Part shown: in pieces, positions 1-12,644 of the stretch
Layout of the letters: every line of letters starts with the position of its first letter
Numbering within the stretch: the stretch's first letter is position 1
Assembly (NCBI RefSeq): GCF_008831285.2
Contig: NC_045147.1
Coordinates: forward strand, 19,074,854 to 19,138,853
Length of the DNA: 64,000 nucleotides
Direction of reading: 5' to 3'
DNA from: Nymphaea colorata
Taxonomy: Eukaryota > Streptophyta > Magnoliopsida > Nymphaeales > Nymphaeaceae
Translations under genes and position numbers: made by a program
The notes under the pieces: generated by a model
What the model saw: only the letters and a program-made list of their open reading frames with translations
The model's database searches: none
Told to the model about the DNA's origin: nothing

Positions 1-1325
<1,325 letters not shown>

Positions 1326-1332
1326 TATAAAT
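1326..1332 (+). promoter_or_regulatory. candidate TATA box of the polygalacturonase gene
   Basis: TATAAAT sits about 250 bp upstream of the ATG at 1579. A start of transcription about 30 bp downstream would give a 5' leader of roughly 220 bases. It is the best TATA match I saw in this upstream interval. This is inference; transcript 5' ends would decide it. Confidence 0.45.
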
Positions 1333-1578
1333 GGCCTTCTGCCCGGCCTTCGAATCCATGCCACTGGTCTCTGGAGCTGCTCCTGGCAACAAGCAATCAC
1401 AGGCCACAAGACCAGCCCTTGAATGCGTCAGCTCATCCTAGTACGCATCATTCTCTCTGGACTCAGCCTATACCAACCTCAACTCGGCCCTTCATATTTG
1501 AAGTACTCCTCAAGTTTTTAGCTTCGCTTCTGCAAATACAGTATTCCTTACCTTACTGCAGTTTAGAGCTTAGGAGCC

Positions 1579-4121
1579 ATGAAAACTACCCCAATTGTCA
1601 CACTGGTTTTCTTCATTTTTTTTCTTCTGTCACCATGCCTAGAAGGTCGTGCACACCATCATGGAAAACACTGGTATCTTCGTCATCGAGGACCCCTTTC
1701 TTCTTCCTCAATCCTGGCCCCTAATAGTGAACCTCCTTACTCTCCATCTGAGCCCCCTAGTGCCGAACCTCCTTACTCTCCACCCCAACCACCCAGCTCT
1801 ACACCTTCTTACTATCCACCCAGTCACCATAGTTCTGAACCTTCTTCCTCTCCACCCCATTCCCCTAGTACTGTGCCATCTCACTCTTCAACCCATCACC
1901 TCAGTGCTAAACCTTACTATTCTCCACTTCCTCCACCCAGTACAGCACCAGCTTCCTACTCTGCACCCCATCATCAAAGTACTAAGCCTTATCACTCTCC
2001 TCCCCATGCCCCAAGTAGTGCACCTTCTTCCTCTTCACCACCCTATCATCACAGTAATAAACCTTATCATTCCCCACCTTATCCCCCTGGTACTGCACCT
2101 TATTCCTCCCCTCCCCATCATCACAGTGCCAAGCATTCTCACTCCCCACACCACGCTCCCAGTAGTTCACCTTATTACTCTCCACCTCATCATCACAGTA
2201 CTGGGCATTCTCACTCTCCACCGCACCCTCCCACTGCCTCACCCTATCACTCACCATCCCAGCCGCCTAGTTCATCGCCGGCGCCTATCGGAGCAGGCTG
2301 CAGCGGCAGCTCAACGGATTCTCCCTGCATTTTTGACGTAAGGGCCTTTGGCGCGGTCGGAGACTCTGTTACTAATGACACTGATGCCTTCAAGTCGGCT
2401 TGGGAAGCAGCTTGCAAAGTGGACTCAGCCATTCTACTTGTTCCCGCTGGTCACACCTTCATGATTCACCCCACCATATTTTCGGGTCCTTGCCAAGATG
2501 GACTTGTGTTTCAGGTCTGAAGCTAAGACAGAGCGGCTGATTACAGTCCCTGTAGTATATAACCGCACAGTACAGAGACCACCTACTGCTGATTTTACTA
2601 ATTCTTCTCTTGTTGTTGTTTTCGTTTTAGATCGATGGCATTATGACTCCACCAGACGGCCCGGACTCTTGGCCGGAAAAGAGCAGCAAAAGGCAGTGGC
2701 TTGTGTTCTACAGGTTACATGATATGACACTCCAGGGACAGGGAACGATAGATGGAAGAGGTCAAAAATGGTGGGAGCTTCCTTGCAAGCCACACAGGGT
2801 ATGATATTGTTTCCTTCCCTACCAAGCTATATTATATATGAAAACTGAAAATTCAGTGAGTTGAACAATTTGTTTCTGATAACTGCAGGGTGTCAACGGA
2901 ACCACATTACCTGGACCTTGTGATAGTCCTATTGTAAGAATTCCATCTTGGCACTTTCCTCCAGTCCATATAGAGCAATCACTTAACATGACAAAATGTT
3001 GCTCTTTTTTCTTGTTGTACAGTCAATTCGGTTCTTTGAAAGCTCAAATTTGACAGTGAGAGGAGTGAAGATGATGAACAGCCCTCAGTTCCATTTCAGG
3101 TTTGACAGTTGCAGCTCTGTCCATATTGACACCATTTCAATAACTTCACCAGCTTTAAGTCCAAATACGGATGGAATTCATGTCGAGAACACGCAGTCAG
3201 TAGGAATTTACAACTCAATGATAGGCGCTGGTAAGTTTCTTTGATAAAGTTCTTCAGCAATTCCTTGGTTTCTCAACTTACATCGTGGAAAATTTCCAGG
3301 GGATGATTGTATATCGATCGGGGCAGGATCCATAAATGTTGATATACGAAATGTGACATGTGGGCCTAGCCATGGGATCAGGTAGGCCATCTGCCTAGTA
3401 GTTTAATCTTGAAATTTTGCCGCAACAGAAGGAATCTCAGTGCATTTAAAAAAGAAATCTAGGAGAAATTACAGGCACTCATATTTTTCAGAGTTGCTAG
3501 ATGTTAGCTCAATGGCCAAAATTCCAATCCGAATAGCAATACTGACTAGTTCCTTTTCCACTATTCATACTGTTTTCAAACTTTTACTAACAAATTCCAA
3601 TTATGCTAAAACTCTACAGCATTGGAAGCCTGGGAAATCACAATTCACATGCCTGTGTCTCAAACATAACCGTGACAGATGTTGTCATCAAGCATTCAGA
3701 CAATGGTTTAAGGATCAAGACATGGCAAGGAGGGAGTGGCTCAGTTTCAGCTGTTTCTTTCACAAATGTGGTGATGGACACAGTGAGAAACCCCATTATA
3801 ATTGATCAGTTCTACTGCCTTAGCAAGAAATGTGATAATCAGACTTCAGCTGTGCTTGTCTCTGACATCAGTTACCGGGGGATAAAGGGCACTTACGACG
3901 TCCGGAGCCCACCAATGCGGTTTGCCTGCAGTGACTCAGTTCCATGTACCAACATAACACTGTCAGATGTTGAACTTCTGCCTGCCCAGGGTGAACTGTT
4001 GCAAGATCCCTTCTGCTGGAATGTTTATGGGGACTCACGAACTATCACAATCCCCCCCGTTGCATGTTTACAGGAAGGACTTCCTCTCAGAACCATACAG
4101 AGTTCAATTGAGAGATGCTGA
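1579..4121 (+). CDS. polygalacturonase (GH28) with extensin-like N-terminal arm
   Basis: Six exons read from splice sites and phase: 1579-2514, 2631-2798, 2889-2933, 3023-3230, 3300-3381, 3620-4121; about 646 residues. The first ~23 residues form a hydrophobic signal peptide ([15 protein letters not shown]...). Residues ~25-235 are Pro/Ser/His/Tyr-rich, built on repeats such as [10 protein letters not shown] and [10 protein letters not shown], and look extensin-like. The GH28 beta-helix follows, starting near [11 protein letters not shown]. All four family motifs are seen: NTDG (exon 4), GDD (exon 5), SHG spanning the exon 5/6 join region (GPSHGISIGSLG, where many members have GHG) and RIK (exon 6). 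GH28 enzymes of this type hydrolyse homogalacturonan in the wall, using the Asp residues of NTD and GDD and the His of motif III. The product is probably secreted and anchored or retained in the wall through the arm. It is longer than ordinary ~400-470-residue plant polygalacturonases because of the arm. Endo versus exo action cannot be told from the sequence. Confidence 0.93.
1650..2285 (+). repeat. tandem Pro/Ser/His/Tyr-rich coding repeats
   Basis: This part of exon 1 is a degenerate tandem array of codon blocks encoding units like [21 protein letters not shown] and HSHSPPHPP. Pairs of SPP/SPxP resemble extensin glycosylation and cross-linking sites. True extensins have SPPPP; here most runs are only PP, and His is unusually frequent. 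Repetition at DNA level keeps a second frame open across 1649-2341, which is a by-product. Confidence 0.85.
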
Positions 4122-4199
4122 ACAACCTTATGAGACCACTAATACAAAGTCATACTGCAACAATATGGAAGTTAATATTTATAAGCTTCCTTTCTAATG

Positions 4200-5580
4200 T
4201 ATACACATTAGTCCTCTTAGTAAAGAGAAAACGTCAGTTCTATTAGTAAAAGAAAAGAGCTAAGCAGAGTAACTCTATATTTTTGTCGACTGCAAATGAA
4301 TGGTGCGTTTTATTACTGCGTATTTCACAGTGGGCATTAGCACGATGATTCTAAACTACTAAAAAATAGAGCTGAAAAGCTTAAAGAGCTAATGTAAAGT
4401 TAGCAAATTGAAAGGGCCAATTATTCCTAACCTTTTTCGGAAGCTTATTCTTTGAAATCGTACTTAGAGAATCTTGGAGTAAACAACTGAAGGTTGGTGA
4501 TTTAATAAGTGAAAGTGTGGACTACGTTTTAGGACTTTATGGAAAAGAGGAGACAACTTTTAGTCGCGACAATAATGATGATAAAGCAGATAATAAGCCA
4601 CTTGGAATTCAGGCATAACGAAACCGTGGATGAACAGTCCAATCACCCAGTTCGTTCTGAACTATCGCAACTCAATCGAGACTAAGCCATCAATCGGCTA
4701 AAAGCGTGCTGAATCATATTAAACGTGATTAAGTTCATAAACTGTACTGATTTTCTTGAACTTCACAATTTTGAAGAGGGCAAGCAGAGGGACTTAATAG
4801 CAAAGTTATCATTATTACCTTTTATCTTTTCCAATATGCAAGCTGGCCCCAGGCATGCCATTACCAGTTTAAGAGACACACCTCGATTATGGGGTCCTTC
4901 TTTAGTTTACCTCCTGCAACCTGATGATCTCAAAGTCCATGCTCCAAACCAGGTTGACTGAGCTCTTTTCGTCTAGAGCAACACAATGTTCATGAAATTT
5001 TATTCATTTATTTGCTCAAATGCCTCTCTTTCACGTAGTCCTTCGCATAAGTTGTATCTAGAACTATTTCGCAGTCTTGAATTTAAAATCTCTAACATCG
5101 GCATTCAAGATGAGCATGACAAGAGCTGCAATATCGGAGGAATCCATCCAAGGTATGGGTTGAATCCATGAAGTCGATTGAAAAACATCCCGTTAGTCTC
5201 GTGTGCATGTACACATGCTTGTGTGTGCGCATGGAATTTTAAAAATATTTTTTTTGATGCATGCGAAGGAAGAAAGTGGAGTCTTCTTTGAAGCACGATG
5301 GTAGGCAAGCGAGAGAGTTACTGACTTACTGGGGGTGGGTGGGTGTCTTCCTTTGTTGCCCATGATTTGCACTTTTAAAAACATGTCTTCCTCTGAGAAG
5401 GGTGGAAAGGAAAGAAGCAAAGTGAGAGAGAGATAAAATCTAGCTTAACGTCATCATAGGATAGGATGATTTCATACTAATACGAATAAGAATTCTTCAC
5501 AGTTTACTCACACTATTTGCTTTTATCATCATCACCTATAGTGTGGCAATTTTTTACCGGATATCAACTCTCTGTCTCTC
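4200..5580. other. intergenic region downstream of the polygalacturonase gene
   Basis: This stretch has the 3' untranslated region of the polygalacturonase transcript at its left end, then AT-rich sequence with no recognisable gene. No strong terminator or family-level repeat was identified. Confidence 0.4.
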
Positions 5581-5712
5581 TCTCTCTCTCTTTCTCTCTC
5601 TGTAGATTGAGCTACAGTGGCAGCAGCGAAGGTTACCAAAGTGGGATTAGGTGCCCAACAGAATCGATCCCACAGAATATATATACAGGAGCCCTTTTGT
5701 AAAGAAAGCTAT

Positions 5713-5713
<1 letters not shown>

Positions 5714-5762
<49 letters not shown>
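5714..5762. repeat. (GA)n microsatellite
   Basis: An almost pure GA run of about 45 bp. A nearby CT run at about 5571-5600 could pair with it as an imperfect hairpin. No coding sequence can be assigned around it. Confidence 0.95.
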
Positions 5763-7186
5763 CAGAGTTGTTTTCAGTTCCATTGCTTGAAATGTAAGGG
5801 ATGTCACCAAAATGGGTTCGGCCAGAAGCCTCTCTCTCTTTCTTCTTTTATGACTGAGATTGGTGGCTTTGCTTCTCCATGGCTTTTCTCTACCTGTAAT
5901 GAGCACGCGCAACGGCTAAACCAGACATCATGGCGCAGGCTGACGTCCCTTCTCCAAAAGTGTGCAATAAAGGCGGCGCACTACAGCATGCAAAAGGATT
6001 TTAACTAGAGATAAAGTGTAAGAGGAAGAAAAGTGTAAAGGAAGAAAAGCGGAAGTAAACGGATTTTAACTAGAGATAAAGTGTGCAGGAGAGTGAAGGA
6101 CATTTTAGTAATTTATTAAAATAGATATTTTATTTTTTATTTTTTTCATTTTTAATTTTGTCTTTTCTTTGCTTGTGAACATTAACCATTCTTGACAAAA
6201 TTTCGTGCACCAAAACCACGCATATAACCATATCACGATGTTAACATGGTTCGAAAATTATTTTTACTCCACGATCTCAGTCATCAACTCATAACTGGTT
6301 TCCTTTGTCAATAGATTTTGTACATGCTTTGTTATCCTTATCAGATTCCATTGATTTACAAAACTTGAAATTTGTTCTCGTAAATCTCTCTTTTGCTTTT
6401 GAATAGCTTGAGCCCACGTTATCTGAATTTGAGCTTGTGCATTATCGAGCACGAGGACCTCCTCCTTTTAAATTTCTTAAGTTCTCCTTTGATCTCTTGT
6501 TTCCAGTCAGTCTCCATCTTTTCTCTGCAAAATCGATGATGGCTTACGTTAACTGAGATGCCTTTCATCATTGACTACCAATTAAAGCCAGGCTCTCCTT
6601 CTAAGGAGGCCATGTATGTGTGATCTCATCTTGTCTTTGGTGAATTCTTGTATAATATATATGTTCTTTAGGGAGCAGCGTGGGGTTCACGGTGAGGTTC
6701 CACATCTCGCATGGGAAACCTGCCCCCACCCACTTAAAATTGTTTGATACTGACACTGGCTTTCATGCTTTATGCATTCATACAAAGATAAAAGTTATAT
6801 GTGTGCAAATTAAATTGACACCAAATGGTAAAAAGGATTCGTGAAGGCCGACAAGGAGAAGATCTGTACATAGTCCCTCCGGCCATGTGATGTGCAGTTT
6901 TGTCTCTTTTTTTTTTATAGTCCAAAAAAGTTTTTAAGCCATTCAACAACATTCAGTATTAATAGTTTTAAAACTCATATGCATATATATATAGGAACTG
7001 GTTTTTTTAGAGTTATCCAGCCATTCAATTAAAGTTCATGATGGGTAGTTAAGAAAAAAAAAAGAAAAAAGTGACAGTAATTTTAGTCATCTAATATTAG
7101 TTCGCACATTTTTCTTTGTATTTTTCTCTCAACCATATATTTGTTTTTGACTATCCAAAGTCATCCAACCATGAGAGTTGTCTATT

Positions 7187-7190
<4 letters not shown>
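5763..7190. other. AT-rich intergenic region, no gene seen
   Basis: No coding exon or recognisable mobile element was found. A short direct repeat (GATTTTAACTAGAGATAAAGTG) occurs twice, near 5998 and 6062. The rest is unique-looking AT-rich sequence. Confidence 0.4.

Positions 7191-7234
<44 letters not shown>
7191..7234. repeat. (TA)n microsatellite
   Basis: Uninterrupted TA dinucleotide run of about 44 bp in non-coding sequence. Confidence 0.95.
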
Positions 7235-7238
<4 letters not shown>

Positions 7239-7635
7239 CAGATATGTTAATAAGAGTACTATGACTATTAGTTAGCTTCATGCGTTATGATAAAAGTAGA
7301 CAATTACACATGATGAAGGAATAGAACTTGTAGTTCGATACTGGTAAATGATTAGAGTTTCAGTTAGCATTCTATTCCTTCTAATATGGGTGAGTGGGGT
7401 TTTCCAACGCTTGGAAGAAGACCGAAGTTTCCACCTAACCTCTTATTCCTCTAGCGTATATGGTCTACTTTCGGTGCCTCGAGTGTCGCCCGCACCGTGA
7501 CGTGCAAGCTAAAGTATAGTGAGTTGGTGTCATGGGTATTTGAAATGAAAACCAACCACTTACCAGCCCATGTCCCAACCATTGTCCCAACACCTTTAGG
7601 GATAGTGTCCTAGTCTTTTTAGGTAGCCAACTTCA

Positions 7636-7638
<3 letters not shown>

Positions 7639-7723
<85 letters not shown>
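7639..7723. repeat. (TA)n microsatellite
   Basis: Uninterrupted TA run of about 85 bp. It sits just upstream of the left copy of the 2.5-kb duplicated segment described at 7741. Confidence 0.96.
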
Positions 7724-7730
<7 letters not shown>

Positions 7731-7740
7731 CACTTTGTTT

Positions 7741-8330
7741 TTGTTTGTGCTTTTGTTTTATGCATTTATTTGTAGGACTAAACAATAGAGACTTGATTTT
7801 TATAATTGAAGAACCAAGACTTGATCCAATTTGGATTTTTGAAGATTGTGATGATTTTGCTTATCTAGTTGGTAGAGAAAAGGTGGATGATTGCATGACT
7901 TTTAATGAATAAAGCCAATTAATCTATATAGTCTGTTGAATGGTCCAAGTTTCCAGATCTTTTGTTGTGGCTCATGTCATGCAATTAATTCATCGCTTTG
8001 TCTACCTACAAGATTCTATCAAAAGAAACTATACCCGTTGTATCTTTTTTTTTTCAAGTGATATAAAGCCTAAAATTCTGGAAGCTGAACACGAGATAGT
8101 GGTCCAACCAGCTAAACATGAGTTCTATCTTCTTCCCCTTTTTTCTAAATGGAGAATCTTTTCTTTTTCTTCCTTTTTGTTTTTCTGTTGAATAAAACGA
8201 ATAATGTACCCAAATCATTAGTTTGAAGCATCCACATTTTAGCGCTCGGTTTTGCAGTTTGTACACAAGAAGACCACAAGAAAATGCAGATTACATGACA
8301 ATTTCCAAAAAATCGGCAATACATGATGTT
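7741..8330. repeat. left copy of a diverged local duplication
   Basis: This segment matches 10235-10880 in the same orientation at many points. Shared landmarks are AAGACTTGAT, GGTTGGTAGAGAAAAGGTG, GATTGCATGACTTTTAA, GTTGAATGGTCCAA, CTACCTACAAGATTCTA and a T-rich block followed by AATAATGTGCC/ACC. The offset is about 2.49 kb. It is non-coding as far as can be seen. It could be an old tandem duplication or the decayed ends of a mobile element. Confidence 0.75.
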
Positions 8331-8571
8331 CTAGGGGAAGAGAGGGAGAGAAGTTTTCTAGGAAAGCCGTACACGAGTACCCCGGCTTGCAAGGAACCTC
8401 CCACTTTTGAGGTTCCTGTGGGTCATATATGAGTTTTTTGTTTAAGGAGAAGGAATATTTCATCCTATCATCCTAAAGAAAAATGAAGCTTCCTCCCAAC
8501 CCCCACTTTTTCTCTATAGAGTACAGAGCACGCTTTTGATACATGAGGGTGCCGCTCCACTAAGCTTCAAT

Positions 8572-8700
8572 TTTGCATGTTAGTAGTCACCATGTTGCAG
8601 CATAAGGGGTTGACACTCCGAGAATTCAAAGAAAACCAATAGTCACCATGTTGTTGCAGCATAAGGGATAAGGGGTTGACGCTTCGAGAATTCAAAGAAA
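8572..8700. repeat. imperfect tandem repeat just upstream of the copia primer-binding site
   Basis: Two units of about 60-65 bp share TAGTCACCATGTTG, GCAGCATAAGG, GGGGTTGAC and GAGAATTCAAAGAAAA. They lie upstream of the primer-binding site at 8816 and probably belong to the long terminal repeat of the copia remnant. Confidence 0.8.
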
Positions 8701-8815
8701 AATGGTGGCTGCCTACCATTCTCTGTCCCAATCGTTGCACCAACCCTCTTGAGACAACAATATGCAAGATAACCATGTAAATCGATATCTCCATGTTGTG
8801 TTGTGAGTTTCTATA

Positions 8816-8827
8816 TGGTATCAGAGC
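8816..8827 (+). other. retrotransposon primer-binding site (initiator tRNA-Met type)
   Basis: TGGTATCAGAGC is the usual plant copia primer-binding site, complementary to the 3' end of initiator methionine tRNA. It is followed about 50 bp later by an ATG opening a gag-like frame, which is the normal order: LTR, binding site, gag. Confidence 0.85.
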
Positions 8828-8879
8828 AGTTATCAACTGCTACTAGATTAGATTGCTGGGTGCTTCTTTCCAGTCCTCC

Positions 8880-9600
8880 CATGGCGTCAAAATCATCAAC
8901 AAATGGAGCAACTCAGACCATCTATAATCAGAGCGAGAAAATCGTTGTTCATGAAGCTGGTACTCCAAATCTCAATATTACTAATGTCCTGCTCAATGGT
9001 TTCAATTATCCTGCTTGGTCGAAGGAAACTAGTTGCTTTAAAGTGGAAAATCTAAGTTGGGGCTTTTGTTTGCCGATGGAAAAAGGTCTAAACCTCCTAC
9101 AAGTGATCCAGAATACGATGAGTCAGGAAATCACCTTATATATAGCACACATGCTTCAAATCTCTGATCAAGAAATCTGCGACATTAAGAAGAAGGATCA
9201 ACTTCTCAGTGTGTATTTGGGGAAGATTGAAAGGTCTTTGGGATGACTTGGATTCACAAATGTTCAAATCGTCTGATCCTTCACAGATGAAAGGAATCAA
9301 TAGAGCAAGAGAGAATATTTCTGTTCCTAACAATTTCAACCGTATGCTCCTTGTCAATGCGTTGAAGAATCTAGATGGAGTGTAATGAATCCTACCATAG
9401 GAAATTGCTTTTGCTGGAACTCACGGCTACAAGAGATCTATGGGAGAAAGGCAAAACCGTAGCAAATACTAGTGAGAGAAGGAGTGTTACAATTGCCGGT
9501 TTCTTGTCCTCAAACCAAAAAATAGAAGCAGTTGTTATTAATGTTGTTAAATGCTGTGAGGTAAGCGACGAGCTGACCTGTGAAGCGAGGTAAAAGTAAA
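8880..9600 (+). pseudogene. copia gag remnant
   Basis: The frame from ATG 8880 reads MASKSSTNGATQTIYN..., then LLNGFNYPAWSKE. The pattern L-N-G-x-N-Y-x-x-W is the hallmark of the N-terminal gag domain of plant copia elements. The frame stops at 9246 after a motif like CDIKKKDQLLSVYLGKIE. Further gag-like sequence continues in other frames (for example DPSQMKGINRARENI... and LLVNALKNL), so at least one frameshift is present. Expected full gag plus pol would be over 1,200 codons. No function is likely. Confidence 0.72.
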
Positions 9601-10230
9601 GCGAAAGTGAAACAAATCGTAAGCTTCCAGACCAAAATTGTTAAACTTGAAAAAAAACAACTAAAATAATCATTTAGCAGATGATCTTAGCACCAACATG
9701 TTTTCCTCCCAGCGAGAGAGAAAAGTTTGTGTGTTTTCCCTTGGAGGCCATTAGTTTTGTGGGGGTCGGGGTGGGTGGAGGAGAGATAGAGAGAGAGATG
9801 ATTATTTTAATTGTTGTTTTTCAATTTTGATCCTGAAGCTTATGCTTTGTTTTGTCGCGCCATCGCATTTAACATTGCCTGCAAAACCATAGCTGGCTAA
9901 AAAGCTTCGACCATGATAAATTCAAGAACTGCCACAAACATCCAAGACTTCTCATTCTTAATAAATGAACTCAAAGAAAGTAAGCTTTTTGGTTGGTGGG
10001 GATTAATTGCAAGCTTTTCTTTTTTCAATTGCCAGTCAGCAAGATAATTGTCCCAAAGTTGTGCATCGGGCTTCTTTCCACGTTATCAGTCATCATCTGA
10101 CTTCAATTAGTGTTCATAGAAATACCAACTACTACTTAGCCTCGAGGAGATATAACACAAAATGATCAAATACATGGTTAAGGAATAAATCGTGTGGATT
10201 TGAGTGGTCAATGATTATTTATTTTCCATT
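9600..10230. other. AT-rich spacer between retroelement fragment and right duplicate
   Basis: No gene was seen. A short GA tract is present near 9780-9800. The sequence may be a decayed continuation of the retroelement, but no protein homology is visible. Confidence 0.35.
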
Positions 10231-10234
10231 TTTG

Positions 10235-10880
10235 CTTGTTTTGTGTGTTCATTTTGTGGGATATAACAATGCGTTCTTTATTTTTATAATTAAAGAACTA
10301 AGACTTGATCGAATGTGGTTGAAGAAGATTGTAATCATTTATTTATATGGTTGGTAGAGAAAAGGTGCATGATTGCATGACTTTTAAAACCGATCTACAC
10401 AATATGTTGAATGGTCCAAATTTTCCAGATCCATGGTGGAGCTAAGCCACAAGCAGTTCGTGGATCCCAGCTACTTTATACATTGATGAAGGGTTCACGT
10501 TGGTTTTGGCTCATAAGCGTCGTGCAATTTGCCACTTTATCTACCTACAAGATTCTACTTAGTGGTCTAGACAGTTCTCATCTTCCTCCCTTTTTTCTCA
10601 ATGACGGATCTTTTTCCTTTTCTTCCTGTTTTTCCTTTTTGTTTATTTGCTCTGGTCAATAATGTGAAGAGAAAGAATAATGTGCCGAAAATATTCGTTT
10701 GAAGTATATACATTTTAGAATTCCTTAATGGGTTTTACCCGTTTGACGTTCCTTTTTCCTCTTTTGATAGATTATGTGAACGGACAACCTTGGAACTGCC
10801 GTACTTTTACAATTAGTACACAAAAATGGCTCATCAAAATGTATATTACATTACATTCCAGAAATAAAAAATGGCCATAA
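10235..10880. repeat. right copy of a diverged local duplication
   Basis: Colinear with 7741-8330, with many substitutions and indels. An extra block of about 90 bp near 10435-10520 (GGAGCTAAGCCACAAGC...) is missing from the left copy. Similarity continues weakly into 10790-10880 (TTAGTACACAAAAATGG compared with TTTGTACACAAGAAGA on the left). Confidence 0.72.
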
Positions 10881-11212
10881 CACTTTCCAGACGAACCTTA
10901 CTCGAATATTTTTTTAAGGGCATGATTAAAGAACCCTTGGACATGCATTTCCATCCCCATCCCGCCAACCTTTCTTGGTTTACTTTTTTATGCAACCTTG
11001 GCGACAAGTAGAAGGAAGGGAAAAAAACAGAATCGTCCACCAAAAGGATGACCTCTAAGGTGTATCTCACCAATTATACAATACACGATTCATCAGTAGG
11101 TTAACTTCACACTAGACCTTGATCTAAGGTCCTCTCTGACCTCGAACAGTTTGATCTACAAACTTAAAAACTTGCGGATACCGGTCAATCAGGGCAAGCA
11201 ATGGCGCTGAAT

Positions 11213-11394
11213 CTAAGCCACCATTTCCAGCAGAGGTCCGACCCATTGAGCAACTGTGCTTGAAGGTACAATCCGATGTATGATTCCAAGGAAAGCATCA
11301 CGCGCACTCGCAAGTATGAAGTTTGCGAAATTTGTGTGGGAAACCAATGTCAGCACCATGCATAAAGAATTTGCCACAAATCCTTTTATTGGTT
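11213..11394 (-). other. uncertain coding-like fragment
   Basis: A minus-strand frame between stops runs about 60 codons. From its ATG it encodes about 46 residues including ASARDAFLGIIHRIV and VAQWVGPLLEMVA, then TAG. The composition looks protein-like, but I do not recognise the family. No splice partners are evident, so it may be chance or a decayed exon. Confidence 0.2.
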
Positions 11395-11489
11395 ATGCTC
11401 AAGGCACATGTATAAGATCCAATCTTTTGAATATACTTAAAAGAAAAAAAAAAATAGAACAAAAATGGACCAGATCCTTCGTTGAGCGC

Positions 11490-11850
11490 TTCGCAATTCT
11501 AGACTACCCAAATCTGATTTCACATGTATTTAGCCGATTTCGATCAATTCTTTCGCACCCCTCCCTGAAGCATTCAGTTTGTTCTCCTCTTTGCTTTGGA
11601 AGTGGGCTGTTTCTCAAATAGGCAAGATGATGGACAGGCCACTATGGGACTGCATACTGATCAAATCCATGGTTTGGTGTATCGCAATTCTCCACTACCC
11701 AACTCTGACTTCCGATGTATCTAGACGATTTCAATAAATTCTTTTTGACTCCCAGGTCAAGCACTCAGTTTGTTCTCCTGCTTCTTCTGGAAATGGGCTG
11801 TTTCTCAGATACGCAAGATGATGAGTTGGCTACTGTGAGACTGAGGGCTC
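11490..11850. repeat. diverged tandem repeat, two units of about 180 bp
   Basis: Unit 1 (about 11490-11650) and unit 2 (about 11675-11850) share TCGCAATTCT...CTACCCAA, CTCAGTTTGTTCTCCT, GGGCTGTTTCTCA and GCAAGATGATG in the same order. No coding frame is kept between the units. Confidence 0.8.
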
Positions 11851-12099
11851 CATGTGTGTGGACATGGATTGCTAGGTGACTAGTTCATCAAGTGTAAGCT
11901 AAAGCAAAATAGTGCTCAAAGTATATGAACCTTTTACACTAGCATAGGCAAATGGGGTTATGGGAAGCAATGTGAAGCCAAAAGGAAACCGAAAGCGAAA
12001 TGCGAACTCTAGCAAAGGTAAACCCACTTTCCTGGTAGCTATGGGGAGATGGCGGTGGACAATAAGGACTCCCTCAGTAGAGTTCTAGGTTTCTAGGTT

Positions 12100-12240
12100 C
12101 ACAATCACCCCAGTTCTAGCAGATGAGAACCACGCCGCTCTGGAATTTGCCAAAAAACCTATTACTGTTCACAGCCACCCGGTTGCAGCACATAAGAACC
12201 AGGTTGCCCTTGGATTTGCCAAAACTTATTAATGTTCCAT
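12100..12240. repeat. diverged tandem repeat, two units of about 68 bp
   Basis: Units near 12120-12170 and 12190-12240 share ATAAGAACCA/ATGAGAACCA, TGGATTTGCCAAAA and TATTAATGTTC or TATTACTGTTC. They are non-coding and lie downstream of the peptidase gene on its 3' side. Confidence 0.7.
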
Positions 12241-12644
12241 TAAGCAGAACTAGCCTCTCTTTGGGTTGCTTATGGACATATAAGAACAAGACTCGAATGA
12301 AAACCTTTATGAACAGCATAGAGCAGCAAGAGAATTCTCCAGTTCTTGATGTCAAAACGACTATGAAATACTATGAATTTGTGCCCTCATAAAACCTTTA
12401 CTGTCCAAAATAAAAGCATAAGCATATGCAAGAATGAGGATGAACATTACCTTTGGCAAGACAAACAAAAAAGATGGTAAGAAAGGAGAAGGTAATTTTT
12501 CTGGAAGAGAAACTTATTGTACAGGACAATTTGCACAAGTTATTCATTTTCCCTCTCCTTGTCAATGTACACATACAACAGGTTACGCAGAAAAGACACT
12601 TCCATAAATGTCCATTAAAGTAAACAAACCAGCTAAGAGATTAG

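Larger units (their letters stand above)
8500..9600 (+). mobile_element. truncated Ty1/copia-type LTR retrotransposon (LTR end, primer-binding site, gag start)
   Basis: Sequence left of 8816 is the probable LTR, although its outer boundary is not resolved. The tRNA-Met primer-binding site follows at 8816-8827, and a gag-like frame opens at 8880. No integrase, reverse transcriptase, RNase H or second LTR was found before the sequence turns into unrelated AT-rich DNA near 9.6 kb. The element is therefore a 5' fragment. It lies between the two copies of the local duplication (7.74 and 10.24 kb). Confidence 0.72.

Noticed and set aside
1649-2341. 230-codon second frame overlapping the polygalacturonase arm
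   Set aside because: The repeat structure of the Pro-rich arm keeps it open by chance. Its peptide is Leu/His-rich with no family resemblance and it ends inside exon 1.
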